Source of the DNA: Aedes albopictus
Lineage: Eukaryota > Arthropoda > Insecta > Diptera > Culicidae
Direction: 5' to 3'
NCBI RefSeq assembly: GCF_035046485.1
Contig: NC_085138.1
Span: 91,313,228-91,377,227 of the forward strand
Length of the DNA: 64,000 nt
A program made the position numbers and the translations under genes. Shown here piece after piece: positions 1 to 12,463 of this stretch. Within the stretch, counting starts at the first letter, position 1. The number at the start of each line of letters is the position of its first letter. The notes under the pieces were generated by a model. The model searched no databases. It had not been told where the DNA came from and saw only the letters and a program-made list of their open reading frames with translations.

Positions 1-858
1 GGCCCCCACAAAACCGATAAAAGAATTCCGGGAGGAATCACTAAAAGATTCTCGGAAAAAATCGTGGGAAGAGCCCCGGAAAGGAAAGGATTCCATGAAG
101 GAATCCCAGTTGTAATCCCTATAGAAATTACAAAAGAAACTCGTGGGAAAGCCATGAAATAACTCCTCGAGTAATGACTGAAGAAATCCCGGGATGAGTT
201 CTGGAAGTTCCCCGCGAGAAATCTCTAGAAAAATCTCAGGAGAAATCCCTAAAAGAATTCCTGAAAAAACACCGCCATAAATACCTTCAGCAATCCAAGG
301 AACAATCACGAGAGAAATCCTTGAAATCGTGAAAAGATTCTCTGGGTAAAACCCAAACAGCCATCTTGTGCGCGGTCTGCCACGGAGGCACTGGTTTTCC
401 CCTGATTCTTGAGAATCTTCTGAATATTATCTTCACCTGTCGTTCCTCCGGCATCCTTGCGACGTGATCTGGAGAAAGCCTTGAAACAATCCCTGAAAAA
501 AATGTGAAGAGAAATCCCTTAAAGAATGGCGGAAAAAAAATCCCGAAAAATCCTTGAAGAAATCCGTGGAGGAATTTCGGAAAACATTCTAAAAAAATCC
601 GAGAGAAATCCATAAGGAAATCCCTGGAGAAATGGGAGATAAAATTCCGGGAGGAATCTCAAAAAGAATTCTGGAAGAAATCACCGGAGTAAGCCTTGAA
701 CAAATCCTATGAGAAATACCTGCAGCAATCACAGGAGGAATTGTAATAGAAGTTCCTGAAAGAATCCCGGGAGGAATGCTTGAAAAAATCCCTGAAAAAT
801 TCCCTGAACTAATCTCTGAAGGAATCCCGGGAGGCACCCCGGAAAGAATCCCTGGAGG
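1..858. repeat. Degenerate 12-bp minisatellite, GA-rich strand
   Basis: The stretch is built from diverged half-units like GGAGGAATCCCT and GAAAGAATTCC, repeating roughly every 12 bases with many substitutions and small indels. The purine-rich strand is the one shown. An unrelated island of about 130 bases near 345-480 interrupts the periodicity and shows no recognisable gene. Short open frames on both strands are by-products of a period divisible by three. Confidence 0.8.
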
Positions 859-1052
859 CATACGCGCCAACTTGTGACGTAGTTGGGGGGGCGAGGCCTC
901 TCAAAGTCATCCAAATTCGTAAAATTTCGACGCAGTTCATCTAGTTTAGGCATATTTACGTGAAAACTAGTGCATTGAGCTAAAAAAAGTTGAATTTTGT
1001 CCAATTTTGGAGAGCTTCGCCCCCCCAACTACGTCACAAGTTGGCGCCTATG
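859..1052. mobile_element. 194-bp hairpin MITE with possible 8-bp duplication
   Basis: The ends are inverted copies beginning CATA and continuing into GCGCCAACTTGTGACG, followed by TAGTTGGGGGGGCGA on both arms, so the element folds into one long hairpin. CCTGGAGG occurs directly on each side (851-858 and 1053-1060) and could be an 8-bp target duplication, which would suggest a hAT-type origin. CCTGGAGG is also common in the surrounding minisatellite, so this support is weak. It has no coding capacity. Confidence 0.72.
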
Positions 1053-3957
1053 CCTGGAGGAATTCCTGAAAAAAATCCTGGCGGAATCCCTGAAAGAATC
1101 TCGGTAGTTATCACTGGAGGAATTCCCGGAGCAATCACTTGTGGAATCTCTGAAGGAACACTGGAAGGAATCATTGGTACGGTGAAATCTGGAATCGCTA
1201 AACGAGGAAATCCTTAAGGGAAACACTGGATGAATCGCTAAAGGAAGTCCGGGAGGAATCCCTAAAGAATTCCTGGAAAGAAATTCCGAGAAAAGCCCCG
1301 AAAAGAATCCATGAAGGAATTAAAGTAGAAATCCCTATGGAAACAACAGAAGAAATCTTTAAAGAAATCCATGAAATAATTCCTCGAGTAATAACTGAAG
1401 GAATCCCTGGATAAATCCCTGGAAGAATATTAGAGGAGAATTAGAATTAGAATCCCAGAAGAAACCCCGCGAGAAATTCCTAAAAAAGTCGCGGAAGAAT
1501 CCCTTAAAGTATCCTAGCGGAAAAATTCTCAGGAGAAATCTCTAAAGGAATCGCTAAAAAGCCCCGCCATAAATACCTGCAGGAATCCCAAAACAATCAC
1601 GGGAGAAATCTCTAAAATCATAAAAAGATTCTCTGGCTTAAAACCGAAAGAAATACCTGAAAGAATTACTGAAGGAATCGTCGAAAGAGTTTCTGGGAAA
1701 AGTTATTGAAGAACTCCGAGAGGAAATCCTGGAAGATTCCCAGGAAGAATAACGGAAGGAATCCTGGAAATAATTTCGGACAAAATCTGCGGAGGGATCC
1801 TGGGAAGACTTCCGGAATGGATCCATGAAGGCAAATCTCTCAAGGAATCCCAGCAAAAATCTCAAAAGTAATCCTTGATGATTTTTTTTTTCAGGCGGAT
1901 TTCCAAAATAATCGAGGAAGGAATCAATGAAGAAATCCTGGGATTTGTCCCTCAAGATATCCTAGAAGTGATCTTTGAGGAAACTTCAAGAAATCCCTTA
2001 AGAAAACCTGAAAAGCATTCCTGAAGGAATCTCAGCAGTTCCTTGAGCTACCGTAATTCTGCAAAGTGACGTAAGCGCCTTTTCAATTTTCGGCGTCTTT
2101 CGGCATATATCTGGCGAAAAATTAAAACTGTGGTATATCTGCTATAAAAGTCAAGATCCAGTCGTATTCTAGCATCTATGAGAGAAAACATAGAGAAACG
2201 ACCAAAAGTTTAGCATAACAAAAAAAATGTGCCACATTTGCCACTATCACTCACGTCAGTGTCAGTGAAGGAATACCGAAGCAATGTCTGAAACAATCCG
2301 TGGAGGATTCTCCAAATGAATCTCAGGAGGAGAGATTGCCTCAGAAATGCCTCTAAATTAAATAAGTACATAAGGGATTCTTTCAGAAGTTTTTCCATAG
2401 ATTTCTTCAAAAACGGGTTACCTCACAAGTTTCCCCAAGCAATAATTTTGAAAAACCAATCATAGATATCTTTAGAAATTCCTCCAGTGATTTCTTCAGA
2501 AAATCTTCTTGAAATTTTTAAAGAAATTCTTCCAGGAATGCCTTTGGAGATTTCTGTTAGAATTTATTCAGGGATTCTTTCAGAGATGCATTTTAAAAAT
2601 TCATATTATCCATATTATCCTTTAGTTTTGTGGAGATTACCCCAGGAATTAGTTTAAGAACTTCCTTGGATTTCTTCCAAAACTGCTGCATAGAATTCCT
2701 TTCAGTTCCATGGTTTCCATGGACTCAGTTTGAAATTTATTTTGGAATTGTTTTAGAAATTTCTGAAAAATTTCTTCAAAAATTTCCTCTGGATGATCCT
2801 CCAGAAATTTCTTAAATAATTCCTCCAGAAAATCATCCATGGGTTTCCTCAGATACATAGAGTCTTTCGCTAATCCTTACGAGAATTCTTTCAAATCCTC
2901 TACAGATTTTTTAGCAAATACTTCAGTGATTTTCATTAGAAAAACAAATGTTCTGAATTCCTCCAGAAATTTTGCTGGGGTTTTCTAAACAAAATCTTCC
3001 AAAGAAGACTTTAAAAACTCTTTCAAAATTTCTCCCAAAATTACTCCACGAACTCCTACAAAAATTACTACAAGAATTCGATCGTAGTATCAACCAATAT
3101 TTCTTTCGGAAACTCCTCTAGGCTCAAGGGATTTTATTTGTTCAGAAATTCATCCAACGGTAGTTTATGAAATTTCACCTGGAATTATTTTAGAAATTGT
3201 TTTGGGGATTCGTATATCCTTTGGAAATTTAAGAAATTCTTTCAAAATTTGTATCATTTATTCTTTCAGTAGTATTTCAGAAAATCTTCTAGACATTCCT
3301 TCAGAAATTTGTACAGGTACAAGTTCAATAATTCCACCAGAGAATTGGTCAGAAGTTGCTTTAGGGATTGCATTGGAAAATCCCGTAGGAATCTGTTCAG
3401 CAATATCTTCAGGGTTTCATCAAGAAAAATCAGCAAAAAATGCTCCAGAGATTCTTGCATTATTTCCTTCTACGATTCCAGCAGGAGTTCGAACAGAGAT
3501 TTCTGTAGTATTTCCTTCACATATTCCTCTAATGATAACACTTAGAATTTCTCCATGGAATTTATAAGGTATATAGAAATACGTCCACAGATTACTCTAG
3601 TAATGCTTACAAATGATCCTCCAAGGATTTTGTTAAAGGATATCTCCAGTAATCTTTCGAAAATTATCCCAATAATTTTAAGAATTCCACCAAGGGTTTC
3701 TCGAAGTGTTTCTCCAGGTATTTCACCCAGAAGTTCTTCAGAAATTCCTCCTCGGGATCCTTTAAGAATTTGCCTGGTATTTCTCCAGATATTCCTATAG
3801 AAATTATTCAAGAGTACTCCCTTAGATTTCTATAGGAATGTATTGAGCATTTCACCAGAAATTCATTCATGGATTGGTTCACAAATTCCTGCTGTGAAAC
3901 TTTTGGAAATTCCTTCAAGGACTGTTTCAAATATAACTCCAGAACCTTCTTTAGAGT
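1053..3957. repeat. Degenerate 12-bp minisatellite with strand switch
   Basis: Up to about 2,040 the repeat is purine-rich on this strand. From about 2,400 onward it reads as the complement (TTCCTCCAGAAATTT and relatives). The segment between about 2,041 and 2,270 is not repeat-like and has no recognisable gene. Unit divergence is high. Frames of up to 121 codons occur on both strands and have no domain signature, so none is called. Confidence 0.75.
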
Positions 3958-4745
3958 TTAACCCTTCCGTTACCAACCCTCCCTAACGAGAGTGCGAAAA
4001 AATACTCTTTTCGTTATAACTTTTTTGTTTTTCAATATTTTTCGACCAAATTTTGACACAATAAGCGGATATCCTTCTATTTTAAGGATTTGCTAGGGAT
4101 TGTTGGAAAGGCCACCTGGTTCCGGAGCTATTCCGGAATCAAAATGGGTCATTCGATTTGGCCATTTTGGAAAAAGTTAATTTTCGATATGAGAGCCGTT
4201 CAGTTTTCAGAACTAAGTGCACTAGAATGATAGAAAAAATTGTCTAGAAGTCCATCCCGGTCACTACGTGCCTTGGAACCCGTTTTACGGATGTTCCAGG
4301 GAACCGGTTCCGGGGTCAATTTTTGAATATGATTCAATCCCATCATGCGACATATCAAACTTCATGATTTTTCAAGATGCATCATTCTGTGCTGTTTTGG
4401 CGTTGTCTGAAATACTGTTGGCCATTTTGGAACCGGTATTCGGATTTCCCGGGAATCGGTTCCGATGGTTCCGGGGTCCAATTTTCGAAAATAAAAACTT
4501 CATGATTTTGAAAATTATGGCACTTTATCATAATGGTTGGCCGGATTTTTCGGAATCCAGTTCCGGGCCATGTTTTGAAAATGGTTCCATACCGTCATGC
4601 GGCATCTCAAACATCGTGATTTTTAAAATACATCATTCTGGGCTAATATTGCGTTATCTGAAATACTGTTGGCCGTTGTAGAACCGGTATTCAGATTTCC
4701 CGGGAATCGGTTCTGGTGGTTCCGGGGTCAATTTTTCGAAGATAA
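3958..4745 (+). repeat. Left inverted arm of TTAA foldback element
   Basis: This arm pairs with 7906-8924 in reverse complement. It starts with a conserved outer 250 bases, including a stretch of alternating A and T runs near 4010-4080. Subunits of about 200 bases follow, each holding a CCCGGGAATCGGTTCC-type block and a CATCATTCTG block. The right arm has one more subunit than the left. The 137-codon frame here is a shadow of these subunits. Confidence 0.8.
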
Positions 4746-5015
4746 ACACCAGGAATTCCTACGGAAGTTCCTACAGAAGTTCCTCTGAGAATTCTTCTAG
4801 GAATTCTTCCGGAAATTCCTCCAGAAATTCAACCAGAAATTCCTACGGAAGTTCTTCCAGGAATTCCTACGGAAGTTCTTCCAGCAATTCCTCCGGAAAT
4901 TCCTCCAGGAATTCCTCCGGAAATTCCTCCAGGAATTCCTCCGGAAATTCCTCCAGGAATTTCTCCGGAAATTCCTCCAGGAATTCCTCCGGAAATTCCT
5001 CCAGGAATTATCCCT
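4746..5015 (-). repeat. Short 24-bp array at tip of left arm
   Basis: Roughly ten diverged units of TTCCTCCGGAAATTCCTCCA run in the opposite strand sense to the large array beyond 5151. This is the left-arm counterpart of that array, which makes the two arms unequal by about 2.5 kb. Units from about 4,900 to 5,010 are nearly perfect; those nearer 4,750 are diverged. Confidence 0.8.
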
Positions 5016-5150
5016 GTAAATTCTTGCGGGAGTTTCTCCTGGAATTGCCTCAAGAGCTCCTCCAGAAGTTCTTCAAGGAATACTTGTAGGAGTCCCTCCG
5101 GGTGTTCCCCCAAGAATTTTTCAAGGGAGTTCCACCAATATTTTCCGGGA
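5016..5150. other. Hairpin loop between opposed arrays
   Basis: This is the spacer where the 24-bp repeat changes strand. It keeps faint GGAATT-type periodicity and has no palindrome of its own that I can see. In single strand it would form the loop of the foldback structure. Confidence 0.6.
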
Positions 5151-7905
5151 GGAACGCCTGGAGGAACTTTCAGAGGAATTCCTGGAGGAATTTCCGGAGA
5201 AATTTCTGGAGGAATTTCCGGAGGAAATCCTGGAGGAATTTCCGGAGGAAATCCTGGAGGAATTTTCGGTGGAAATCCTGGAGGAATTTCCGGAAGAAAT
5301 CCTGGAGGAATTTCTGGAGGAAATCCTGGAGGAATTTCTGGAGGAAATCCTGGAGGCATTTCCGGAGGAAATCCTGGAGGAATTTCCGGAGGAAATCCTG
5401 GAGGAATTTCCGGAGGAAATCCTGGAGGAATTTCCGGAGGAAATCCTGGAGGAATTTCCGGAGGAAATCCTGGAGGAATTTCCGGAGGAAATCCTGGAGG
5501 AATTTCCGGAGGAAATCCTGGAGGAATTTCCGGAGGAAATCCTGGAGGAATTTCCGGAGGAAATCCTGGAGGAATTTCCGGAGGAAATCCTGGAGGAATT
5601 TCCGGAGGAAATCCTGGAGGAATTTCCGGAGGAAATCCTGGAGGAATTTCCGGAGGAAATCCTGGAGGAATTTCCGGAGGAAATCCTGGAGGAATTTCCG
5701 GAGGAAATCCTGGAGGAATTTCCGGAGGAAATCCTGGAGGAATTTCCGGAGGAAATCCTGGAGGAATTTTCGGAGGAAATCCTGGAGGAATTTCCGGAGG
5801 AAATCCTGGAGGAATTTCCGGAGGAAATCCTGGAGGAATTTCCGGAGGAAATCCTGGAGGAATTTCCGGAGGAAATCCTGGAGGAATTTCCGGAGGAAAT
5901 CCTGGAGGAATTTCCGGAGGAAATCCTGGAGGAATTTCCGGAGGAAATCCTGGAGGAATTTCCGGAGGAAATCCTGGAGGAATTTCCGGAGGAAATCCTG
6001 GAGGAATTTCCGGAGGAAATCCTGGAGGAATTTCCGGAGGAAATCCTGGAGGAATTTCCGGAGGAAATCCTGGAGGAATTTCCGGAGGAAATCCTGGAGG
6101 AATTTCCGGAGGAAATCCTGGAGGAATTTCCGGAGGAAATCCTGGAGGAATTTCCGGAGGAAATCCTGGAGGAATTTCCGGAGGAAATCCTGGAGGAATT
6201 TCCGGAGGAAATCCTGGAGGAATTTCCGGAGGAAATCCTGGAGGAATTTCCGGAGGAAATCCTGGAGGAATTTCCGGAGGAAATCCTGGAGGAATTTCCG
6301 GAGGAAATCCTGGAGGAATTTCCGGAGGAAATCCTGGAGGAATTTCCGGAGGAAATCCTGGAGGAATTTCCGGAGGAAATCCTGGAGGAATTTCCGGAGG
6401 AAATCCTGGAGGAATTTCCGGAGGAAATCCTGGAGGAATTTCCGGAGGAAATCCTGGAGGAATTTCCGGAGGAAATCCTGGAGGAATTTCCGGAGGAAAT
6501 CCTGGAGGAATTTCCGGAGGAAATCCTGGAGGAATTTCCGGAGGAAATCCTGGAGGAATTTCCGGAGGAAATCCTGGAGGAATTTCCGGAGGAAATCCTG
6601 GAGCAATTTCCGGAGGAAATCCTGGAGCAATTTCCGGAGGAAATCCTGGAGCAATTTCCGGAGGAAATCCTGGAGCAATTTCCGGAGGAAATCCTGGAGG
6701 AATTTCCGGAGGAAATCCTGGAGGAATTTCCGGAGGAAATCCTGGAGGAATTTCCGGAGGAAATCCTGGAGGAATTTCCGGAGGAAATCCTGGAGGAATT
6801 TCCGGAGGAAATCCTGGAGGAATTTCCGGAGGAAATCCTGGAGGAATTTCCGGAGGAAATCCTGGAGGAATTTCCGGAGGAAATCCTGGAGGAATTTCCG
6901 GAGGAATTCCTGGAGGAATTTCCGGAGGAAATCCTGGAGGAATTTCCGGAGGAAATCCTGGAGGAATTTCCGGAGGAAATCCTGGAGGAATTTCCGGAGG
7001 AAATCCTGGAGGAATTCCCGGAGGAAATCCTGGAGGAATTCCCGGAGGAAATCCTGGAGGAATTTCCGGAGGAAATCCTGGAGGAATTTCCGGAGGAAAT
7101 CCTGGAGGAATTTCCGGAGGAAATCCTGGAGGAATTTCCGGAGGAAATCCTGGAGGAATTTCCGGAGGAAATCCTGGAGGAATTTCCGGAGGAAATCCTG
7201 GAGGAATTTCCGGAGGAAATCCTGGAGGAATTTCCGGAGGAAATCCTGGAGGAATTTCCGGAGGAAATCCTGGAGGAATTTCCGGAGGAAATCCTGGAGG
7301 AATTTCCGGAGGAAATCCTGGAGGAATTTCCGGAGGAAATCCTGGAGGAATTTCCGGAGGAAATCCTGGAGGAATTTCCGGAGGAAATCCTGGAGGAATT
7401 TCCGGAGGAAATCCTGGAGGAATTTCCGGAGGAAATCCTGGAGGAATTCCCGGAGGAAATCCTGGAGGAATTTCCGGAGGAAATCCTGGAGGAATTTCCG
7501 GAGGAAATCCTGGAGGAATTTCCGGAGGAATTCCTGGAGGAATTTCCGGAGGAATTCCTGGAGGAATTTCCGGAGGAATTCCTGGAGGAATTTCCGGAGG
7601 AATTCCTGGAGGAATTTCCGGAGGAATTCCTGGAGGAATTTCCGGAGGAAATCCTGGAGGAATTTCCGGAGGAATTCCTGGAGGAATTTCCGGAGGAATT
7701 CCTGGAGGAATTTCCGGAGGAATTCCTGGAGGAATTTCCGGAGGAATTCCTGGAAGAACTTCTGTAGGAATTCCTGGAAGAACTTCCGTAGGAATTGCTG
7801 GAAGAATTTCCGTAGGAATTCCTGGTGGAATTCCTGGAGAAATTTCAGGAGGAATTCCTAGAAGAATTTTCAGAGGAATTCCTGTAGGAACTTCCGTAGG
7901 AATTC
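5151..7905 (+). repeat. 24-bp tandem array, about 105 near-identical units
   Basis: The unit is GGAGGAAATCCT followed by GGAGGAATTTCC, so each 24-mer consists of two 12-base halves. Positions 5220-7739 hold about 105 units in perfect register; the two margins are diverged. Variants occur in runs: four successive units carry GAGCAA near 6604-6680, and units with GGAATTCCT cluster at about 7528-7750. This indicates spread by local duplication. Because 24 is divisible by three, long frames (up to 919 codons of an RRKSWRNF repeat) stay open on both strands. I do not regard them as genes. Confidence 0.95.
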
Positions 7906-8924
7906 CTGGTGTTTATCTTCGAAATATTGACCCCGGAACCACCGGAACCGATTCCCGGGAAATCTGAATATCGGTTCTACAATGGCCAACAGTATTTCAG
8001 ATAACGCAATATTAGCCCAGAATGATGTATTTTGAAAATCACGATGTTTGAGATGCCGCATGACGGTATTGAACCATTTTCAAAACATGGCCCCGGAACT
8101 GGATTCCGGAAAATCCGTATACCGATTCCATAATGGCCAAATGTATCCTAAGTGGCCAACCATTATGATAAAGTGCCATAATTTTCAAAATCATGAAGTT
8201 TGATATGTCGCATGATGGTATTTGTTTATTTTCGAAAATTGGACCCCGGAACCACCGGAACCGATTCCCGGGAAATTCGAATATCGGTTCCAAAATGGCC
8301 AACAGTATTTCAGACAACGCCAAAACAGCACAGAATGATGCATCTTGAAAAATCATGAAGTTTGATATGTCGCATGATGGTGTTTGTTTATTTTCGAAAA
8401 TTGGACCCCAGAACCATCGGAATCGATTCCCGGGAAATCCGAATACCGGTTCCAAAATGGCCAACAGTATTTCAGACAACGCCAAAACAGCACAGAATTA
8501 TGTATCTTGAAAAATCAGGAAGTTTGAGGTGTCGCATGATGGGATTGAATCATATTCAAAAATTGATCCCGGAACCGGTTCCCTGGAACATCCGTAAAAC
8601 GGGTTCCAAGGCACGTAGTGACCGGGATGGACTTCTAGACATTTTTTTCTATCATTCTAGTGCTCTTAGTTCTGAAAACTGAACGGCTCTCATTTCGAAA
8701 ATTTACTTTTTTCAAAATGGCCATATCGAATGACCCATTTTGATTCCGGAATAACTCCGGAACCAGGTGGCCATTCCAACAATTTCTAGCAAATCCTTAA
8801 TATAGAAGGATATCCGCTTATTGTGTCAAAATTTGGTCGAAAAATATTGAAAAACAAAAAAGTTATAACGAAAAGAGTATTTTTTCGCACTCTCGTTAGG
8901 AGGGGTTGGTAACGGAAGGGTTAA
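7906..8924 (-). repeat. Right inverted arm of TTAA foldback element
   Basis: Reverse complement of the left arm, ending in GGTAACGGAAGGGTTAA. The internal block with GATTCCCGGGAAAT and GCCAACAGTATTTCAG is repeated (near 7,950, 8,270 and 8,430), giving this arm an extra subunit. The 148-codon frame on the minus strand arises from that duplication. Confidence 0.8.
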
Positions 8925-11202
8925 GGGTTTCTCCAGTAAATTTAAGCAAAAGGGTTTTCATTAGTACTTCTATGGAGTTTTTCAGAAATTCCTCTATTTT
9001 TATAGCACAGCATGTAGCACAGAGATTCTTTCGGAAAATCTTTCAAAAGTTCCTCCAAGAATTCCTTCAGAAATTCCCACAAGTATTTTTTCAATTGTTC
9101 TTGTGATTAGTTCATAAAAATCAGCTGGGATTCTTTTAGATTTTCTTACAGGGATTATTTCAAATATTTCTCAGGTTTGCTTTCAAAACCTTTTCCACAA
9201 ATTGCATAAAAACGGAAAGGATAGTTGAAACAGTCACCGGTATGTAAAGAAAACCGTAGAGGATTGAACTCCTGGTGATACTTAGGAAGATTCTTGGGAG
9301 AAATTCTTGAATATTTTTTTCAGAATTTTATGTGAAAATTCCTTAAGAAATTCTTTCAAAAATACTTTCAGTAGTTGTTTTCGAAAATCTTCCAGGCACC
9401 CTTTCAGAAATTTGTACAGGTATATTTTCAAGAAGTCCACCAGAGATTTCGTCAGAAATTACTAGAGGGATTGCATTGGAGAATCCCGCAGGAATCTGTC
9501 CAGCAATATCTACAGGGTTTCATCGAGGAAACCTTGTGGGAATTCTTCCAGAAATTCGCGCTTTCGAAAAATCCTCCAAAAGTTGTGTAAAACGATTTCT
9601 TTAATAATTTATCGAAAATTACCCTAATAATCCTAAGAACTTCAGCAAGGGTTTCCCGACGGGTTTCTACAGGTACCTATTTCATCTCGAAGTTTTTTCG
9701 GATTCTTTACTTCATTAGAACTTTAAAGGTTTCTACAGAAATTCAAGCGTGGGGTTTCTTCAAAAGTTTTTCAATGGAGTTTTTCAGAAATTACTCTAAA
9801 AATATTTTTTAAATATCACAGAGCTTCTTTCGGAAACCATTTCAAGGTTTCCTCCAAGAATTCCTTCGAAAATGCCTTAAGTCATTCTTGCGAAAAATAT
9901 TTCAGATATTTGTTCAGGTTTTCTTTCAATACTTTCTCCAGAAATTTCACAAAAAACGAAAAAATACTCGAAAGAATCCCCGAAAGAGCATCTACAGAAA
10001 TTCCTGGAGGAACCTTTTGCAATTTCTGGCGATTCATAGGAAAAATTCTCCAAAAAGGTTTTTGGAGAGATTTCTGGGAAAAAAATTCTAAGCAATTTCT
10101 CAAGGTATTTTTGGAGGAATTCCTGGATGAATACATCGGAGAATCCCTGAGGAAACTCCTCAGGCTCGAAACTGGACGCCAAATTTCGCAAAAGAATGGT
10201 TCCTGCAAAAAATGGAAAACATTTTCCACCGCGGAAAAAAACAGAAGTTTCTGGAGGAATTCCTATAGGAATACTTCAAGGAATTTCTGGTGGCATCTCT
10301 TAAGGCGAAACTGGACGCATTTTTTCATTTTTTTGATTTTTGATTTTTTATTAATTAATAATAAATAATATTTTCAAAATTGGTTTTCATACACAGTTAG
10401 AGGAAGGATAGAGCTAACTCCTGGATTTTTTGAGGTGTAAAACCTTTACCAATTCTTCAAAAACCATATTTTATTGAAATTTTATTCAAAAATGGATTCC
10501 TTTAAAATGAAAAACATTTTCCACCTGAAAAAAAAATCAGGAGATACCTTGATCCTTCCTCTAACCCTGTACGAAAAGAACTATCTGAAGGAATCCATGG
10601 AAGATTTTTTGAAGATAATCTAGAAGATTTTTTTGAAAAATTTCGTGTACAGTTTCTGAAGAGATTCAGGGAAAATCCCTGAAGAAATTTCAAATCGAAA
10701 ACCAGCCAGTTATTCAAAGAAGAATTTCTTGAGAAAGTTTTTGATAAATGCCATGGAATCAATTCTTGAAAAATTGCTGAGAAAATCTTTCGAACCTGAA
10801 AAAAAATCTGAATAAATTGTAAGCAATCCCTGGAGGAATATCTGGAGGAACTTCTGGAGAGACCTTTGAAGGTTTACACCCGATAGTGAAGAAATTCCAA
10901 CAATTATTTTCTAAAGACTTCTTGGGCAAAATTCCCAATTTTGAAATAAAAACTCTACAGAAACTGCTGAAAGAATCAATGAAAAAATTTATAGATCCCT
11001 GTGAAAAAAAAATATCCTGGAATTACATCTTTTGAATAAAAACCTTTGGAGGAATTCGTGAAAAACTCCTGGAGAAATTGCTAAAAGAATTTCTAGCAAA
11101 ATTTCTATATGAACATATGGAGAAATCTCAAAGGAAAATTCAGCGAAGAAATTCTTATGACATTTCTGGAGGAATTCTTTTAGAAATGTTGGGAGATAAA
11201 TA
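8925..11202. repeat. Degenerate 12-bp minisatellite with strand switch near 9.95 kb
   Basis: From 8,925 to about 9,900 the pyrimidine-rich sense is shown (TTTCTCCAGAAATT); from about 9,960 the purine-rich sense takes over (GAATTCCTGGAGGAA). Frames of 104-152 codons on both strands reflect the repeat, have no recognised domain, and are not called. An AT-rich patch near 10,320-10,370 interrupts it. Confidence 0.75.
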
Positions 11203-11410
11203 GGGTAACGAACCACTTGGGCAGCGGCCGGTATTTTGGGCACTCTTTGCTATAACTTAGTCAAACCAACTGACTTGGAATTTTGTTCACGGCAAGATAC
11301 TATGCGCATCTCATTGCGTTCCAAAAAGTGTGTCAATTGGTTCAAAATTGTCTGAGTTATAGCAGAAAAGTGCCCAAAATAGGACCCCTGCCGAGATGGT
11401 TCCACTTCCC
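11203..11410. mobile_element. TA-flanked MITE, 208 bp
   Basis: The ends are imperfect inverted repeats: GGGTAACGAACCACTTGG on the left, GGGAAGTGGAACCATCTCGG read inward from the right. They share a longer inner block TATTTTGGGCACT and GCTATAACT. TA flanks both ends (11201-11202 and 11411-11412), as expected for a Tc1/mariner-type insertion. It is non-coding. Confidence 0.65.
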
Positions 11411-11412
11411 TA

Positions 11413-12463
11413 CATGAAGGAATACAAGCACTAATTTCTGCAGCAATTCTTTGATTTTTTAAAGAGTCCTCTGAGAAATTCCAAGGGGGAATTTCAAAAG
11501 AAACCCTTAAACTTGTTTCAAGATGATTTTATGCGAAATTTCTGGAAGAGCTCTTGAATAAGACATAAAGATAATTCCTGATGGAATTCCTGGAGAAATT
11601 TTCAGAGAAATACATAGACACGAATGCATATTAGGCTGTCTCAAAAAAAATCGATGTATGAAAAGTCAACATTGAGCCGCTCAACCCTAGACTGAAAGAT
11701 ATGCATATCAAAAGCATTTTTGTAGAGTATCTTAATTTTCCAAAAAGGGCCATATTTCAAAATACACCCTTTTTCATAAAAATTCTCAAAAAACCTTTCT
11801 TGCAAAATTTTTTCAACTTCTGATTTTTTTTCAATAATTATTGTATGATAGTGGTATTGCAAATTATTATATTTATGTTGACGGCTGAACATTTTTTTGA
11901 GAATTTCTCATTAAAAAATGGTAAGAAAATATATGTTCTATTTTTTTTTTAATTTCAACCTTCCCATACTGAAGGATAGCTGGAGGAGTCTTTGCAGCCA
12001 TTCTTGCTAAAACCATTCCAATAAATTCTGAGAGCTTCATCATTCTGCAAAAACGATTTTTTTTTTTGATAAATCCTTAAAAAAATCACTGACAAAAAAT
12101 GCCATAAAGTTTTTTTTAATACTGTGTATTTTAACTAATGCTAATTCTACACTTCTAATGCCATGAAGGAATTTCATGAAAGAATGCTCCTTCCGTGATA
12201 ATAACAGAAAACATCATGTGTTTCATCTATATGGAGGAATAATTTATAGCCGGGTTTCCCAGGAATATTCAAGTCATTTCCATATGGTCGTACCAGCATA
12301 GGGAGCGCTGAAATTTGGACTCTGATTTTACCATGACAGTACCGAAAGTAACACAATTTCCAAAACCTGCGAACCTCTACTCTGCGATAAAACAACTCCA
12401 AATAACATTTGTGTTTTGTCAAAAAAAAATGTCCCTGAGTACAATCATTCTAGCCCCCATCAC
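11413..12463. other. No gene seen; minisatellite tail then AT-rich DNA
   Basis: Weak GGAATTCC-type repeat continues to about 11,630. The rest is AT-rich with poly-A and poly-T runs. Two frames of about 80 codons (minus strand, 11.64-11.89 and 12.17-12.42 kb) lack any family signature. The block beginning GGCTGTCTCAAAAAAAATCG near 11,634 could be the end of another element, but I found no matching partner. Confidence 0.5.

Larger units (their letters stand above)
3958..8924. mobile_element. TTAA-flanked foldback element, non-autonomous
   Basis: Both outer ends read TTAACCCTTCCGTTACCAAC inward, and about 800-1,000 bases of arm are inverted copies of each other. TTAA at 3958-3961 and 8921-8924 is the expected piggyBac-type target duplication, and the terminal CCCT fits that superfamily. 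No transposase frame exists, so any mobility would have been supplied in trans. Both arms contain subunits with GGTTCCGG and TGCGACATATCAAA motifs. The arms end inward in short GGAATTCC arrays, and the array in the right arm has expanded enormously. The piggyBac assignment rests on TTAA and the CCCT terminus only. Confidence 0.78.

Noticed and set aside
5102..7861. Open frames of 919, 832 and 502 codons
   Set aside because: They are translations of a 24-base array, open on both strands because the period is a multiple of three and the unit lacks stops; the RRKSWRNF or PEEILEEF repeats carry no domain and there is no start or end context.
3958..8924. CRISPR-like array because of regular repeats
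   Set aside because: Units are contiguous without unique spacers, and the context is a eukaryotic foldback element.
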